A stretch of DNA of 64,000 bases from Cellvibrionaceae bacterium (GCA_025800435.1 JAOXRV010000044.1:15836-79835), one strand, 5' to 3'; positions 27,545-37,096 are shown, counted from the stretch's first letter. The notes: a model not told the origin generated them from the sequence alone. Translations and numbers: made by a program.

Positions 27545-29227
27545 TTATTTGGCTTTACGATATTTTAATTGACCGTTTTGCTTTTCAATAATTGCCTCTT
27601 TAATGCGCTTCACCTTGTACTTTTCTGTCAACACATTATCGACGCTGATAAATTCTGCTTTGGCCTGCTTGTGGTCTAAGCTCAATTTAACAAAGCCTCG
27701 GTGCAGGTTGTCTGTCCATTCCACCTCTTTGTTGTGTTGGGCCAATAGCTTATCCATATGGGCGGCCTTGTCCCGGTCGTAGTTTTCGAAATCTCCCGGT
27801 GAGGTGATGCCGGCAGTGCCTAATTCTACGCCCATTGGCTCATTGTTTTTATTGTAAAGGCTGTTGGTCCAAAAGCTGTGGCTGTCACCAGTCAGAACTA
27901 ACAGGTCGTTTATGCCGCGGCTCTTATTTTGCTGGTAAAAAGCCTCGCGCGCGCCGGGGTAGCCATCCCAGGTATCCAAGTACAGAGGTAAGTCCAGCTC
28001 GCCCAGGCGACGGAACTGGGCATGCTCATCGGCAACCGGATCGTAGCCCTCGGATTTCTTTTGCCCCAATATGGCGGAGACATCGGGCATATGGGTGCGC
28101 GCCATCGGAATTTGGTTGCCGAGCAAATGCCACTGGCTGTTTTGTACCGCATCGCTGGCAATGGCCTTGCCATAGAAACTTTTCATATGGGCCGATAGCA
28201 TTTCTCGGCCCGGAGCGGCAAGTACCTTATCCAAAAAGCGCTGGCGATCCTCGCTTGTGTTAATTTCAGCCAAGTGATCTTTATAGTCTACCTGTAAGCT
28301 GCGCCCAGTGTGGCGAGTCTCTAGGGTGAGCAGACTGGCCAGGTCACCAAACTGAAAGTGACGCCAAAGTTGTTCGCGGCTGCGGCCGGGCCCGGGGTCG
28401 CGCACTGGCATCCACTCATAATAGGCTTGCACCGAAGCATGGCGACGGCTGCCCCAATCGCCCTCTGTTTCGCTCTGGTGATTTTGGGCGCCTTGCATAT
28501 GGGGGTTATTGGTAGACTCGTGATCATCCCAAGTGGGAATCAGCGGATGCGCCGCGTGCATTAGGCGCGAGGCGGGGTCGGCTTTGTATTGGGCGTGGCG
28601 TTGACGGTAGTCGGCCAAGCTGACAATTTCATGGCTGGGCTGGTGGTTTCGGTTGATGGTTTTGCCGGTTTTGCCGCCGTAGCCATCGTGGCCGTATTCA
28701 TAAATATAGTCGCCCAGGTGCAAGATAAAATCGATATCTTTATCGGCGGCGATAACCTCATAGGCATTAAAGTAGCCAAATGGGTAGTTAGAACAGGAGG
28801 CCACCGCGATACACAATTTATCGACCTTGCCCACCGGGGTGGTGCGGCTGCGGCCGGGTTCGGAGTAAACCCCCTGATATTCAAAGCGATAGTAATAAAC
28901 CTGGCCGGGTTTGAGGCCTTGTGGCTCCACTTTAACGCAGTAGTCGCGGCTGGCATCGGTGTTGGCCTGGCCCTGCTGTACAATTGTTTGAAAATTATCG
29001 TCTGCAGCCAACTGCCAGTTAACTTGGGCGCTGTTGTCGCTGCTACTAATACGCGTCCACAGTAATACACTGTGTGGGCCCGGCTCGCCGCTGGCAATGC
29101 CGTGTTGAAACACAGCTTGTACTTTAGGGTCGCTGCTGGCGGCGATAACTTTGGCCGCAAAACTACCGGCGCCAATACCGGCTAGGGAGGCCTTGAGTAG
29201 GCGTCGACGAGATAGTTCTAAATTCAT
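27545..29227 (-). CDS. phoD: PhoD-type alkaline phosphatase, Tat-exported
   Basis: Periplasmic or surface phosphodiesterase/monoesterase of 560 residues that releases phosphate from organic esters. Twin-arginine signal RRRLLKASLAGIGAGSFAAK (6-25). N-terminal PhoD beta domain (about 35-130), then the metallophosphatase core with VASCSNYPFGYFNAY, ILHLGDYIYEYGHDGYGG, IPTWDDHESTNN and LVLTGDSHSFWTN. The family uses iron and calcium. Its ATG overlaps the stop of the upstream phosphatase (ATGA). Third gene behind a TonB-dependent receptor. Confidence 0.93.
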   Translation of the reverse strand: MNLELSRRRLLKASLAGIGAGSFAAKVIAASSDPKVQAVFQHGIASGEPGPHSVLLWTRISSSDNSAQVNWQLAADDNFQTIVQQGQANTDASRDYCVKVEPQGLKPGQVYYYRFEYQGVYSEPGRSRTTPVGKVDKLCIAVASCSNYPFGYFNAYEVIAADKDIDFILHLGDYIYEYGHDGYGGKTGKTINRNHQPSHEIVSLADYRQRHAQYKADPASRLMHAAHPLIPTWDDHESTNNPHMQGAQNHQSETEGDWGSRRHASVQAYYEWMPVRDPGPGRSREQLWRHFQFGDLASLLTLETRHTGRSLQVDYKDHLAEINTSEDRQRFLDKVLAAPGREMLSAHMKSFYGKAIASDAVQNSQWHLLGNQIPMARTHMPDVSAILGQKKSEGYDPVADEHAQFRRLGELDLPLYLDTWDGYPGAREAFYQQNKSRGINDLLVLTGDSHSFWTNSLYNKNNEPMGVELGTAGITSPGDFENYDRDKAAHMDKLLAQHNKEVEWTDNLHRGFVKLSLDHKQAKAEFISVDNVLTEKYKVKRIKEAIIEKQNGQLKYRKAK

Positions 29228-30285
29228 AATGGGCTCCTGTTATTAGGCACGCTCAGTGCGGAGAAAGGATACTGTTGCCGGGCCAAAACCTGGCCGGTTT
29301 CGGACTTTAGGCCAAACTGCAATTGTTGGCCCTGCCAGTCGATATCGATAAAGCCGTAGTTGACCTTGCTGAAGGCTTTGCCCTGGCGATGTTTATTGGG
29401 GCTGATCTGCTTCCATTCTTCGCTCAGGCCCGAGCTGGTTATCTCCCACAGTGGGTAGCTGTGTTGAAGGCGGCTGATCTCGCCCCAGTGGGTATCACCG
29501 CTGATAAACAGCACGCCTTCAATTTTTTGCTCGGCAATAAAATCTAATAGCCGCTGGCGGTCGCCAGGGTAGTTGGCCCAGCTTTCCCAACCGGTAAATT
29601 CCGGTAACAGTTGTAAGCTGCTGGCAATAATTTTTAGCTTGGCGGGTTTTTTTAATTCTTGTTGCAGCCACTGCCATTGCTTTTGTCCCAGCATTGAGGC
29701 GCTGGCGTCAGCTGGTCGATAGGGGCCCATATCTTTTCTGGCCCTATATAGCCAGTTCCAAAGGCCATTAACCTTGGGCAGCGGGTCACGGTTCCAGCGC
29801 AGATCGGGCAATATAATATGCACACTCTGCTCGCCCTCGCCAAAAAAATAGGCGGTGTAGTTGCCATCGCTGCGCTGGCGGCGGGGTGAGTTGCTGGGCT
29901 CCCCAAAGAAGTCCAGCATAATCTGTTTGGACTCCGCTTTTTTGGGGTATTCGGCGCCGGCGTCGTTTTCGCCGTAGTCATGGTCGTCCCAAATGGCTAT
30001 TAGCTGGCTCTGTTGGCGCAGGGTTTGAAAGCGCGGCTTGGCGCCGAGTTTTTGATACTTGGCCGCCAGCTCCTTCATATCTTCGGTATCGCCGTAAATA
30101 TTATCGCCCAGCATAATAAATAGATCGGGGTGTTCGGCATTAATGGCATCGAGAATGGCAAGCTCGCTGTCCTGGTGTGAGCAGGAGCCAAACAAGATTC
30201 GCTTTGGCAGCTCGGCGCTACTGTGCTCAGCGGCGGCGATGCAAAGCAATAATACGCAGTATGTCAAAAATTTAGCGGTGGACAA
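29224..30285 (-). CDS. Secreted PhoD-like metallophosphatase
   Basis: 353 residues from a TTG at 30285, chosen because a GGAGG ribosome site lies seven bases upstream; the longer open frame would start inside a terminator hairpin. Signal peptide about 1-24 (MSTAKFLTYCVLLLCIAAAE). Metallophosphatase motifs ILFGSCSHQDSELAIL, FIMLGDNIYGDTEDM, AIWDDHDYGENDAG and LFISGDTHWGEISRL correspond to those of PhoD without the N-terminal PhoD domain. Sec- rather than Tat-exported. Translationally coupled to phoD. Substrate probably a phosphate ester, by context. Confidence 0.88.
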   Translation of the reverse strand: MSTAKFLTYCVLLLCIAAAEHSSAELPKRILFGSCSHQDSELAILDAINAEHPDLFIMLGDNIYGDTEDMKELAAKYQKLGAKPRFQTLRQQSQLIAIWDDHDYGENDAGAEYPKKAESKQIMLDFFGEPSNSPRRQRSDGNYTAYFFGEGEQSVHIILPDLRWNRDPLPKVNGLWNWLYRARKDMGPYRPADASASMLGQKQWQWLQQELKKPAKLKIIASSLQLLPEFTGWESWANYPGDRQRLLDFIAEQKIEGVLFISGDTHWGEISRLQHSYPLWEITSSGLSEEWKQISPNKHRQGKAFSKVNYGFIDIDWQGQQLQFGLKSETGQVLARQQYPFSALSVPNNRSPL

Positions 30286-30306
30286 TGTAAAGCCTCCAAA
30301 AACACT

Positions 30307-30338
30307 AAAACCCCACAGCGGCAAACCGCTGTGGGGTT
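30307..30338 (-). terminator. Hairpin between receptor and phosphatase genes
   Basis: 13-bp perfect stem (AACCCCACAGCGG with its complement) with a 4-base loop, followed on the minus strand by TTTTAGTGTTTTTGG. It lies 17 bases past the receptor stop and 22 bases before the TTG of the phosphatase. It likely ends most receptor transcripts and lowers expression of the phosphatases. Confidence 0.75.
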
Positions 30339-30354
30339 GTTGGCCGGGCCCGGT

Positions 30355-32679
30355 TTAAAAGCTGGCCTGCAGGTTTACCGCAGCGGTGCGCGGTGCGCCA
30401 ATCCAGGCGCCGCTACCGGCCACACCACCGAGGTAAGACTCGTCGGTAATGTTGTTGATAGTTAAGCGCAGCTGCACATCTTCAACTTGCTCGCCAATAG
30501 CACCGAGGCTGACCGCGGCGTAGAAATCGGCAACGGTGTAGGCATCAATACGCTGGGTATTGGCCGCATCCAACCAGCGTTCGCCAACCCATTTGGTGGA
30601 CAGGCCGGCGCTGTAGCTGTCTTTCTGCCAGTCGATCGATAATACGCCCATACGCTCGGCAGAACCGAACACAGTGTTGCCAGTGGGGAAACCGGGGCTG
30701 CGATCGGCGTACTCGGAATCGTTATCGGTGTAGGAGGCGTAAACACTCCAGTTGTCGTTAACGGCAACGGTCAGAGACGCCTCCAGACCTTTAGATTCGA
30801 TACCACCGGTGTTGATATAGCTGCCGTTGGTGCCGATCAAATAGTCGATACCGTCGGGCGAATCGGGGGCCAAAAAGGTCAGGCGGTTTTCAAACTCGAT
30901 GCTGTAGTAAGTCAGGCTGGCACTGATGCTGTCGCCTTCGTAACGCAGACCCAGGTCGATATTGTCGGCAGTTTCAGGCTCGATATTGGCCAGTGCCGAA
31001 GCGTCGCGTTCGAGCACGCCATCTTTGATGGCAGCGAAGTTCTCGGCGTAACCGGCGAATACTTCCAGGCCTTCAACCGGGGTGCGCACAACCACACCGG
31101 CAGATAGCAGGGTGTCAGAGTCGGAATCAACGCTCAGGCCCTGGCCGCTAAACTTGTCTTGTTTTTCCAGCTCGACGTCAAAGCGCTTTAAGCCGACGCG
31201 GGCGGTTAGCGGGCCGACTTCAATTTGGTCTTCCAGATACATCATCATGGTGTCGACCGGGAAGGCTACAGAATACTGTACCCAGTAGGCCTGGTGATCA
31301 AAGTTGTAGCCTACGCTGGAATCGATAATTTTGTGCCAGTCGCGGTACTCTTCACGGTGGTAATCTTCGTACCAAATGCCGCCACGCAGGGTGTTGTCGA
31401 CATCGCCAAAGCTGGTTTCCCATACAAAATCGGCGTTAAAGCCTTTGCGCTCTTTAGCGTAGTGGGTGTGCCGGTAAGAGCCCACGGCAATGGCGCCAGC
31501 GCCGTAACACTTGGGGTCATACTCGGGGCCGGCACCGCCGTAGGGGAAGGTGATGGAGCTTTGGCAGCCAGCATTGGGGCTGAGGCTATTGCCATTGGCA
31601 TCGACAAAGAAAATACGGCCCAAAGGCGCGCCGCCCATCACCGTATTGCCCTGTAGCTCGCTGTGACCATTGGCACCGTCGTCAGTTACGTCAACCATAT
31701 AAGGGGGCACCCAATCGCCGCGGCCTTCATTCTTGTGGTAGTAAATATTGGTGTTTACTTCCACTTGGCCCAGCTCAAATTCAGCTTTGAGGTAGCCGAA
31801 TAGGTTTTCACGCAGGGTAGACCAGCCTTTGCGGTAGAGCTGATCCACATAGGGGGTGCCGGTCCATTCGCCGGTCAGGCGATCCCAGCTGGGGTCTTGT
31901 TCGAACTGGGCCAGGGATACGCGCTGGTAGTTGTCTTCGTGTACATCGTCGTAGGAGACATAGGCCGTGATGTTAATATCGTTGATCGTGCTGATCAGTT
32001 TGCCGGCAAAGTGATCGCGAGTGTTTTCGGCAGAGCCATCAATCCAGTCGGCGTTTTCGCTGCTGGAAACACTCAACCAGGCGTAGGTTTCGGGCAAAAT
32101 TTCGCCGGTCTCGTAGCGAACAAAATACTTGCTGGCATCGGCATCGCCGGCGGTTACACTCAGGGTCAAACGCTCTTCTTCACCTGGGTCGATGGTGGTG
32201 AAGTTCAAAGTACCACCCAGGGCCTCGTTAGAGCGTGAGGCTACATCTGCGGTACCCTGGGATACTTCAACGGTTTGCAGGTTTTCGGTATCGATATAGC
32301 GGTTGGCCTTGGCACCGCCGCCGTAGTTGGAGTTGCCATTGGCAATACCGTCAACGGTGACGCCCACTTGTTGCGAATCCAGGCTCAGCTGAAAGCCGCG
32401 AATCGAAACGGTGGTCGACCAGTCGTCGGTGCCGAAAGTATCGCCTTCGTTAACCAATACACCGGGCAGATTGTCGATCACCGCCAGCGGGCTGGTCATG
32501 GCCGACTGCTGTTTGATCATTTCAGAGCTGGCAGAGTTATTAGCGTAGGAAACGCTTTTGCCAATTACGGTGACTTCTTCAATTGTATCGTTGGCAGGCG
32601 CTGCATCTTCCGCCTGTGCGTAAGCAGCACTGGTGGCCATGGCCAGGGCTAATAGGTTCTTAGAAAAATTGGTTTTCAT
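30355..32679 (-). CDS. TonB-dependent receptor, phosphatase-linked
   Basis: 774 residues. Signal peptide about 1-23 (ends AYAQA), TonB box EEVTVIGK, plug about 45-160 (MTSPLAVIDNLPGVLVNEGD, STTVSIRGFQLSL, VEVSQGTADVASRSNEALGGTLNF), then a barrel ending in the expected aromatic residue (AAVNLQASF). Upstream of two PhoD-type phosphatases on the same strand and behind PhoB-box-like repeats, so I infer a role in uptake of a phosphorylated compound or in phosphate stress. No STN domain. The substrate is not shown by sequence. Confidence 0.93.
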   Translation of the reverse strand: MKTNFSKNLLALAMATSAAYAQAEDAAPANDTIEEVTVIGKSVSYANNSASSEMIKQQSAMTSPLAVIDNLPGVLVNEGDTFGTDDWSTTVSIRGFQLSLDSQQVGVTVDGIANGNSNYGGGAKANRYIDTENLQTVEVSQGTADVASRSNEALGGTLNFTTIDPGEEERLTLSVTAGDADASKYFVRYETGEILPETYAWLSVSSSENADWIDGSAENTRDHFAGKLISTINDINITAYVSYDDVHEDNYQRVSLAQFEQDPSWDRLTGEWTGTPYVDQLYRKGWSTLRENLFGYLKAEFELGQVEVNTNIYYHKNEGRGDWVPPYMVDVTDDGANGHSELQGNTVMGGAPLGRIFFVDANGNSLSPNAGCQSSITFPYGGAGPEYDPKCYGAGAIAVGSYRHTHYAKERKGFNADFVWETSFGDVDNTLRGGIWYEDYHREEYRDWHKIIDSSVGYNFDHQAYWVQYSVAFPVDTMMMYLEDQIEVGPLTARVGLKRFDVELEKQDKFSGQGLSVDSDSDTLLSAGVVVRTPVEGLEVFAGYAENFAAIKDGVLERDASALANIEPETADNIDLGLRYEGDSISASLTYYSIEFENRLTFLAPDSPDGIDYLIGTNGSYINTGGIESKGLEASLTVAVNDNWSVYASYTDNDSEYADRSPGFPTGNTVFGSAERMGVLSIDWQKDSYSAGLSTKWVGERWLDAANTQRIDAYTVADFYAAVSLGAIGEQVEDVQLRLTINNITDESYLGGVAGSGAWIGAPRTAAVNLQASF

Positions 32680-32742
32680 TGACTGCCTCTCAACATTTTT
32701 TGCTATAGGTAGGTTGATGGGCGGCGAGTATGTGGCCTATTT

Positions 32743-32760
32743 GTGACACACATATGGCAG
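32743..32760 (-). promoter_or_regulatory. Pho-box-like site upstream of the receptor
   Basis: Minus strand CTGCCAT-ATGT-GTGTCAC, two 7-mers spaced by four bases, matches the PhoB box (CTGTCAT-N4-CTGTCAC) at 12 of 14 repeat positions. It is 64-81 bases upstream of the receptor ATG, suitable for an activator site over the -35 region. Binding is predicted, not shown. Confidence 0.5.
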
Positions 32761-32833
32761 TTTGTTTTAAATCTGTGTATTTATTTGGTTTTTGTTAAGT
32801 CGCTACCACTGTTTGCCAAAGAAATACACAAAC

Positions 32834-32884
32834 ATGAAGTTTTTGTGAAGGTGGTAAAAATTCTAGATGAATTATAAGTGACAG
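32834..32884 (-). promoter_or_regulatory. Second array of 11-bp-phased Pho-like half sites
   Basis: On the minus strand CTGTCAC (32878-32884), AATTCAT (32867-32873), then CCTTCAC (32845-32851) and ACTTCAT (32834-32840) keep an 11-bp period, the PhoB spacing. Individual matches are weaker (4-7 of 7). Lies between the divergent receptor and pepQ genes and could serve either. The rest of 32680-33023 shows no other structure. Confidence 0.35.
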
Positions 32885-33023
32885 CTTTGGGAGTTTAACT
32901 GTTTTGCCCTGGGCCCTTGAGGGAGCTGGCCCCCTGGCCGTTTGATTATTGTGGGTGGGGAACTGTTATGCACAGTTGTTTATAATGTGATAAATACCTG
33001 TACCCGAGACAATAATAAACCCA

Positions 33024-34376
33024 ATGATAAAACCCAGTGAGAGTTGTGTGAATTTCGATCAATCCTATTGCAGTCATATCGCCGCGAAGCTTGAAGCTAC
33101 CCAAGCCTATATGGCTGGCGCCCAGTGGGGCGGTCTCGTTATTGCCTCCGGTGCGCTGGAGCCAATCTTTAAAGACGACTACCACCACCCCTTTGTGGTG
33201 AACCCCTATTTTAAGGAATGGCTGCCCCTGACCGGGGTGCCTAACTGCTATTTATATATTCCCGTCAGTGGTCGCCCCAGCTTGTACTTTTATAAGCCCC
33301 AGGATATTTGGCACAAGGTCAGCGCGCTGCCAGATGAGTTCTGGAGTCGCCACTTTGATATCTTAGAGTATGGCGACGAGGCACTGTTGACCAAGTTACT
33401 GGCCACAATTAAGGGGCGCACCGCCTTTATCGGCCCAGCGGCGGCACTGCCCAGTGTGCCCGCGGCTGCCGATTGGCAGCTGAACGACGCCGGGCTGCTC
33501 AACTATTTTAATTATCGGCGGGCCTGTAAATCCGCCTATGAGGTTGACTCGATCGAGGCGGCCAATCAGCGTGCGGCCATTGCCCACAAAGCGGCGGCCG
33601 AGGCGTTTCACACCGGTGCCAGCGAATACGAGATTAACCGCGCCTATTTGGCGGCGGTAAATCTGCGTGAGGCCGAGTTGCCCTACGGCAATATTATCGC
33701 CCTTAACGAGAACGGCGCAATTTTACACTACACCCATATGGACACCGAGGCGCCGAGCCCCAGTCGTTCTTTTTTGATTGATGCCGGTTTTAGCGTCAAT
33801 GGCTATGCGGCTGATATCAGCCGCAGCTACTGCCGCGATAACAGTGATAGTGGGGCCCTGTTTAGCCACCTGATTGCGCAGCTGGATAAGGCTCAGCAAC
33901 AGCTGATTGGCCAACTGCAAGTGGGGCAGGAGTATTTGCAGGCGCATTTGGCCATGCACCGAATGCTGGGCGATATCTTATACGCTGCTGGCCTTATTAA
34001 GGTTGATGGCGAAAGTGCCCTGGCCGAAGGTATCACCTCTAGCTTTTTACCCCACGGCCTAGGTCACCTTTTGGGTGTACAAGTACACGATTTGGGTGGC
34101 TGGCAGCGCAACCTGGCGGGGCAGATCCAAGAGCCGCCGGCCGAGCACCCCTATTTGCGCCTTAACCGCCCCTTGGCCGATGGCATGGTTATTACCGTCG
34201 AGCCCGGCATTTATTTTATTGAGCCGCTATTGGCACAGCTAAAAGCCAGCACCAAATCACTGTTGGTAGATTGGCAGCAGGTGGATAGGCTGCGGCCTTT
34301 TGGTGGCATTCGAATTGAAGATAATGTGCTGATCAGCGAGCGCGGCGCCCGCAATTTAACCCGGCCTTATTTATAG
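33024..34376 (+). CDS. pepQ: Xaa-Pro dipeptidase PepQ
   Basis: M24 (pita-bread) metallopeptidase of 450 residues cleaving X-Pro dipeptides; in some marine bacteria the enzyme also hydrolyses organophosphates. The N-terminal region (DDYHHPFVVNPYFKEWLPLTGVPNCYL) is characteristic of bacterial prolidase. All five metal ligands are in place: two Asp in LIDAGFSVNGYAADISRSY, His in HGLGHLLGVQVHD, Glu in VEPGIYF and Glu in GGIRIEDNVL. A GTG at 33048 (VNFDQSYCSHIA) fits the usual N-terminal length better than the ATG at 33024, so the start is uncertain by eight codons. Confidence 0.94.
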   Translation: MIKPSESCVNFDQSYCSHIAAKLEATQAYMAGAQWGGLVIASGALEPIFKDDYHHPFVVNPYFKEWLPLTGVPNCYLYIPVSGRPSLYFYKPQDIWHKVSALPDEFWSRHFDILEYGDEALLTKLLATIKGRTAFIGPAAALPSVPAAADWQLNDAGLLNYFNYRRACKSAYEVDSIEAANQRAAIAHKAAAEAFHTGASEYEINRAYLAAVNLREAELPYGNIIALNENGAILHYTHMDTEAPSPSRSFLIDAGFSVNGYAADISRSYCRDNSDSGALFSHLIAQLDKAQQQLIGQLQVGQEYLQAHLAMHRMLGDILYAAGLIKVDGESALAEGITSSFLPHGLGHLLGVQVHDLGGWQRNLAGQIQEPPAEHPYLRLNRPLADGMVITVEPGIYFIEPLLAQLKASTKSLLVDWQQVDRLRPFGGIRIEDNVLISERGARNLTRPYL

Positions 34377-34444
34377 CTTTGCTGACTTCACTGTCGCGCC
34401 TTGTGTCGGGACTTGCTGTTGGGTCTTGTAACTCTCGTTTGCCG

Positions 34445-35860
34445 TCACTGCTTAATGCTCGCCAGTGCATCCAGTGCCAGCTGGCGCGATTCTTTTAAAC
34501 TGACCAGCGGCAGCGGGTAATTAAGCCCAAGCTTTACCCCGGCCTCGGCCAATACCTCGGCCGGTGCCTCCCAGGGTTTGAATAAGTATTTATTTGGCAG
34601 GTCTTTTAGCTCGGGTACAAAGCGGCGCGTGTACTCGCCCTGGGGGTCGAACTTTTCGCCCTGGGTGGCAGGGTTAAAAATGCGAAAAAAGGGTGCGGCA
34701 TCGGCGCCACAACCGGCCACCCACTGCCAGCCGGCCGAGTTATTGGCCAGGTCTGCATCGAATAGGGTATCCCAAAACCAGCGCTCCCCGACGCGCCAAT
34801 CTTGCAATAGATTCTTAACCAAAAACGAGGCGACCACCATCCGCACCCGGTTGTGCATGGTGCCGGTTTGCCACAGCTCGCGCATGCCCGCGTCCACAAA
34901 TGGGATGCCGGTACGGCCCTGCTGCCAGGCGGCGATTAGGCTGGGCTCGTGGCGCCATGGGAAGTGTTCATATTTACTTTGCAGGCATTGCTCGGGCAGC
35001 TTGTTATTGTAAAACAACAAGCTATAGGAAAACTCGCGCCACACCAATTGCCGGCAAAAGGCTTCAATGGCCGCATTATTGCCGCTCATCTGGGCGGCGT
35101 GCCAGATTTGATTGGGGCTTAACTCGCCAAAATGCAAATAGGGCGACAGCCGCGAGACGCTCATCTGGGCGGGAAAGTCGCGCCCGGTTTGATAGTTTTG
35201 TACCGCAGCCTGTAAAAAAGTTTGCAGCTGTTGCTGGGCGGCGGCTTCGCCAAAGCGCCAGTGTTGTGTGAGCGTATCGGCCCAGTCCAGTTCGGGTAGT
35301 AGAGACAGCGCCTCGACCGAACTGGGGCTTTTAGGTTTAAGCAAATTGAGCGCTGTGGCCGCCCCCTGGGGTTGGCGCGGCGCTGCGGCGGCAAGGCAGC
35401 CCTTTTGGTAAAAGGGGGTAAAAACTTTATAGGGTGTGCCGGCGGCGGTGCTGATTGTCCAGGGCTCCCACAGCAGCGAGCCGTTGCTGCTGTGGGCGCT
35501 AATGCCTTTATTTTTTAGCTGGGTTTTCAGGAGTTTGTCGCGTTGGATCCGCCAGGGCTCATAGCAGCGGTTCCAAAAAACCTGTTCGATATTGTACTGG
35601 CTGCACAGCTCGGGAATTAAACTGAGCGGATCGCCGCTTAGCAGTAATAGTTTATTATTAAGGGATTTGTTGAGCGCGGTTAGGGAGTGGTGCAGCCAGA
35701 CTTGGCCGGCGCCGCCGGGGGCATGATCACCACTGTTGTGGCGGTCTAGGATATAGACCGGCAGCACCTTGCCCGCCTCGGCGGCTTGCTGTAAAGCGGG
35801 GTTGTCCGCCAGGCGCAGGTCCTGGCGAAACCACATAAGTACTGGGGCAGACTTGGCCAT
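34445..35860 (-). CDS. phrB: Deoxyribodipyrimidine photolyase
   Basis: Light-driven repair of cyclobutane pyrimidine dimers; binds FAD and an antenna cofactor. 471 residues. The N-terminal photolyase domain (VLMWFRQDLRLADNPAL, LPVYILD) and the C-terminal FAD domain (SVSRLSPYLHFGELSPNQIW, REFSYSLL, GRTGIPFVDAGMRELWQTGTMHNRVRMVVASFLVKNLL, FDADLANNSAGWQW) are intact. Start taken at the ATG 35860, six bases after GGAG; the open frame begins at a TTG four codons earlier. Confidence 0.96.
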   Translation of the reverse strand: MAKSAPVLMWFRQDLRLADNPALQQAAEAGKVLPVYILDRHNSGDHAPGGAGQVWLHHSLTALNKSLNNKLLLLSGDPLSLIPELCSQYNIEQVFWNRCYEPWRIQRDKLLKTQLKNKGISAHSSNGSLLWEPWTISTAAGTPYKVFTPFYQKGCLAAAAPRQPQGAATALNLLKPKSPSSVEALSLLPELDWADTLTQHWRFGEAAAQQQLQTFLQAAVQNYQTGRDFPAQMSVSRLSPYLHFGELSPNQIWHAAQMSGNNAAIEAFCRQLVWREFSYSLLFYNNKLPEQCLQSKYEHFPWRHEPSLIAAWQQGRTGIPFVDAGMRELWQTGTMHNRVRMVVASFLVKNLLQDWRVGERWFWDTLFDADLANNSAGWQWVAGCGADAAPFFRIFNPATQGEKFDPQGEYTRRFVPELKDLPNKYLFKPWEAPAEVLAEAGVKLGLNYPLPLVSLKESRQLALDALASIKQ

Positions 35861-35905
35861 TGCTAACTCCAAAACAAAATCTTGCCGAGTGTAGGCCGGC
35901 CACTG

Positions 35906-37093
35906 CTAGTCGGTCAATAAGCCAAAGCCATGCTGGGCCATAATGGCTTCTTCATTGGTGGGGATAACGCGGGCGCACAGTTTAGAATCTGCGCGGCTAA
36001 TAATATCCGCAGCTCGGCTGTTGGCTTGCTCATCTAAGCGAAGCCCCAGCCATTGGCAGCGGCGGCTGATCTGGGCCCGCACTGCCGCATCGTTTTCACC
36101 TACTCCGCCGGTAAATACCAGGGTGTCGATGCCCTCAATGGCAGCGCTTAAGCGGCCAATTTCCAGCGCTGCGCGGTAGCAAAACATATCGATCGCCAGC
36201 TTGGCGTTGGGGTCGCTGCTGGCCGCCAGGGTTTTCATTTCTGCGCTAATGCCGGAAACCCCTTTCCAGCCGCTGTCTTTATATAAAAACTGTTCCAGCT
36301 GATTGGCATCCATGCCGTAGTGGCGCTGTAAATACAGCAGCACGCCGGGGTCGATGGCGCCGCTGCGGCTGCCCATGGGTAGGCCATCGACGGCGCTAAA
36401 GCCCATGCTCGATGCCTGGGAGCGGCCCTCGGCTATGGCGCACATACTGGCGCCGGCACCGAGATGGCAGACAATAATTTTTTTGCCCTCGGTCTCGGGG
36501 TCTAATTGTGTCAGGCGCTGCAGAATATATTCGTAGCTGAGGCCGTGAAAGCCGTAGCGGTGAATGCCGGCTTCGGAGTATTTTTGATCGATGGCATAGT
36601 AGCGTTCTAGCTTGCTTTGACCGACGTGGAACATGGTGTCGAAGCAGGCAAACTGGGGCAGCTCGGGGCGCAGGGTTTGGGCGGTGGCCACCAGTTTTAA
36701 GTTAAAGGGCTGGTGCAGGGGCGCCAGGGGAATAAATTCTTCTAGCGCGGCGATAACCTCGGCGCTCAATTTTTGCGGCCGGTAAAAGCGCTCGCCGCCG
36801 TGCACGATGCGGTGGCATATGCCGGCCAGCCTGGCATCGGGCAGTTTTTTTTCTATCCACTGCAAGGTAGTTTGCAAGCAGAAGAGGTGGCGTTGGTCGC
36901 TGGCCACCTCGGCACAATCGAGTTCAATTTCTTCGCCGGCAATGGCTAAGCTGCCGGGGATAATTTTTAGCTTGGCCCGGCCCAACACATCGCCAAACTT
37001 AAAACGCAGCAGGCTCTGTTGTTGCTCGCTGCTAAACAGGCCGCATTTAAGGCTGGATGAACCGGCGTTGACGGTGAGCAGTAACTGGGCCAC
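35906..37093 (-). CDS. ackA: Acetate kinase
   Basis: Interconverts acetate + ATP and acetyl phosphate + ADP. 395 residues, normal length. ASKHA-fold motifs: NAGSSSLK (10-17), the ICHRIVHGGE block, CFDTMFH, YGFHGLSYEY, VCHLGAGASMCAI, GLPMGSRSGAIDPG and FTGGVGENDA. Three bases downstream of the phosphate acyltransferase gene, giving an acetyl-CoA to acetate module. Confidence 0.97.
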   Translation of the reverse strand: MAQLLLTVNAGSSSLKCGLFSSEQQQSLLRFKFGDVLGRAKLKIIPGSLAIAGEEIELDCAEVASDQRHLFCLQTTLQWIEKKLPDARLAGICHRIVHGGERFYRPQKLSAEVIAALEEFIPLAPLHQPFNLKLVATAQTLRPELPQFACFDTMFHVGQSKLERYYAIDQKYSEAGIHRYGFHGLSYEYILQRLTQLDPETEGKKIIVCHLGAGASMCAIAEGRSQASSMGFSAVDGLPMGSRSGAIDPGVLLYLQRHYGMDANQLEQFLYKDSGWKGVSGISAEMKTLAASSDPNAKLAIDMFCYRAALEIGRLSAAIEGIDTLVFTGGVGENDAAVRAQISRRCQWLGLRLDEQANSRAADIISRADSKLCARVIPTNEEAIMAQHGFGLLTD

Positions 37094-37096
37094 GGT

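Noticed and set aside
31225..31656. 143-residue frame antisense to the phosphatase-linked receptor
   Set aside because: A high-GC shadow frame with Gly/Ala/Val bias and no signals; the receptor frame is clearly the coding one.
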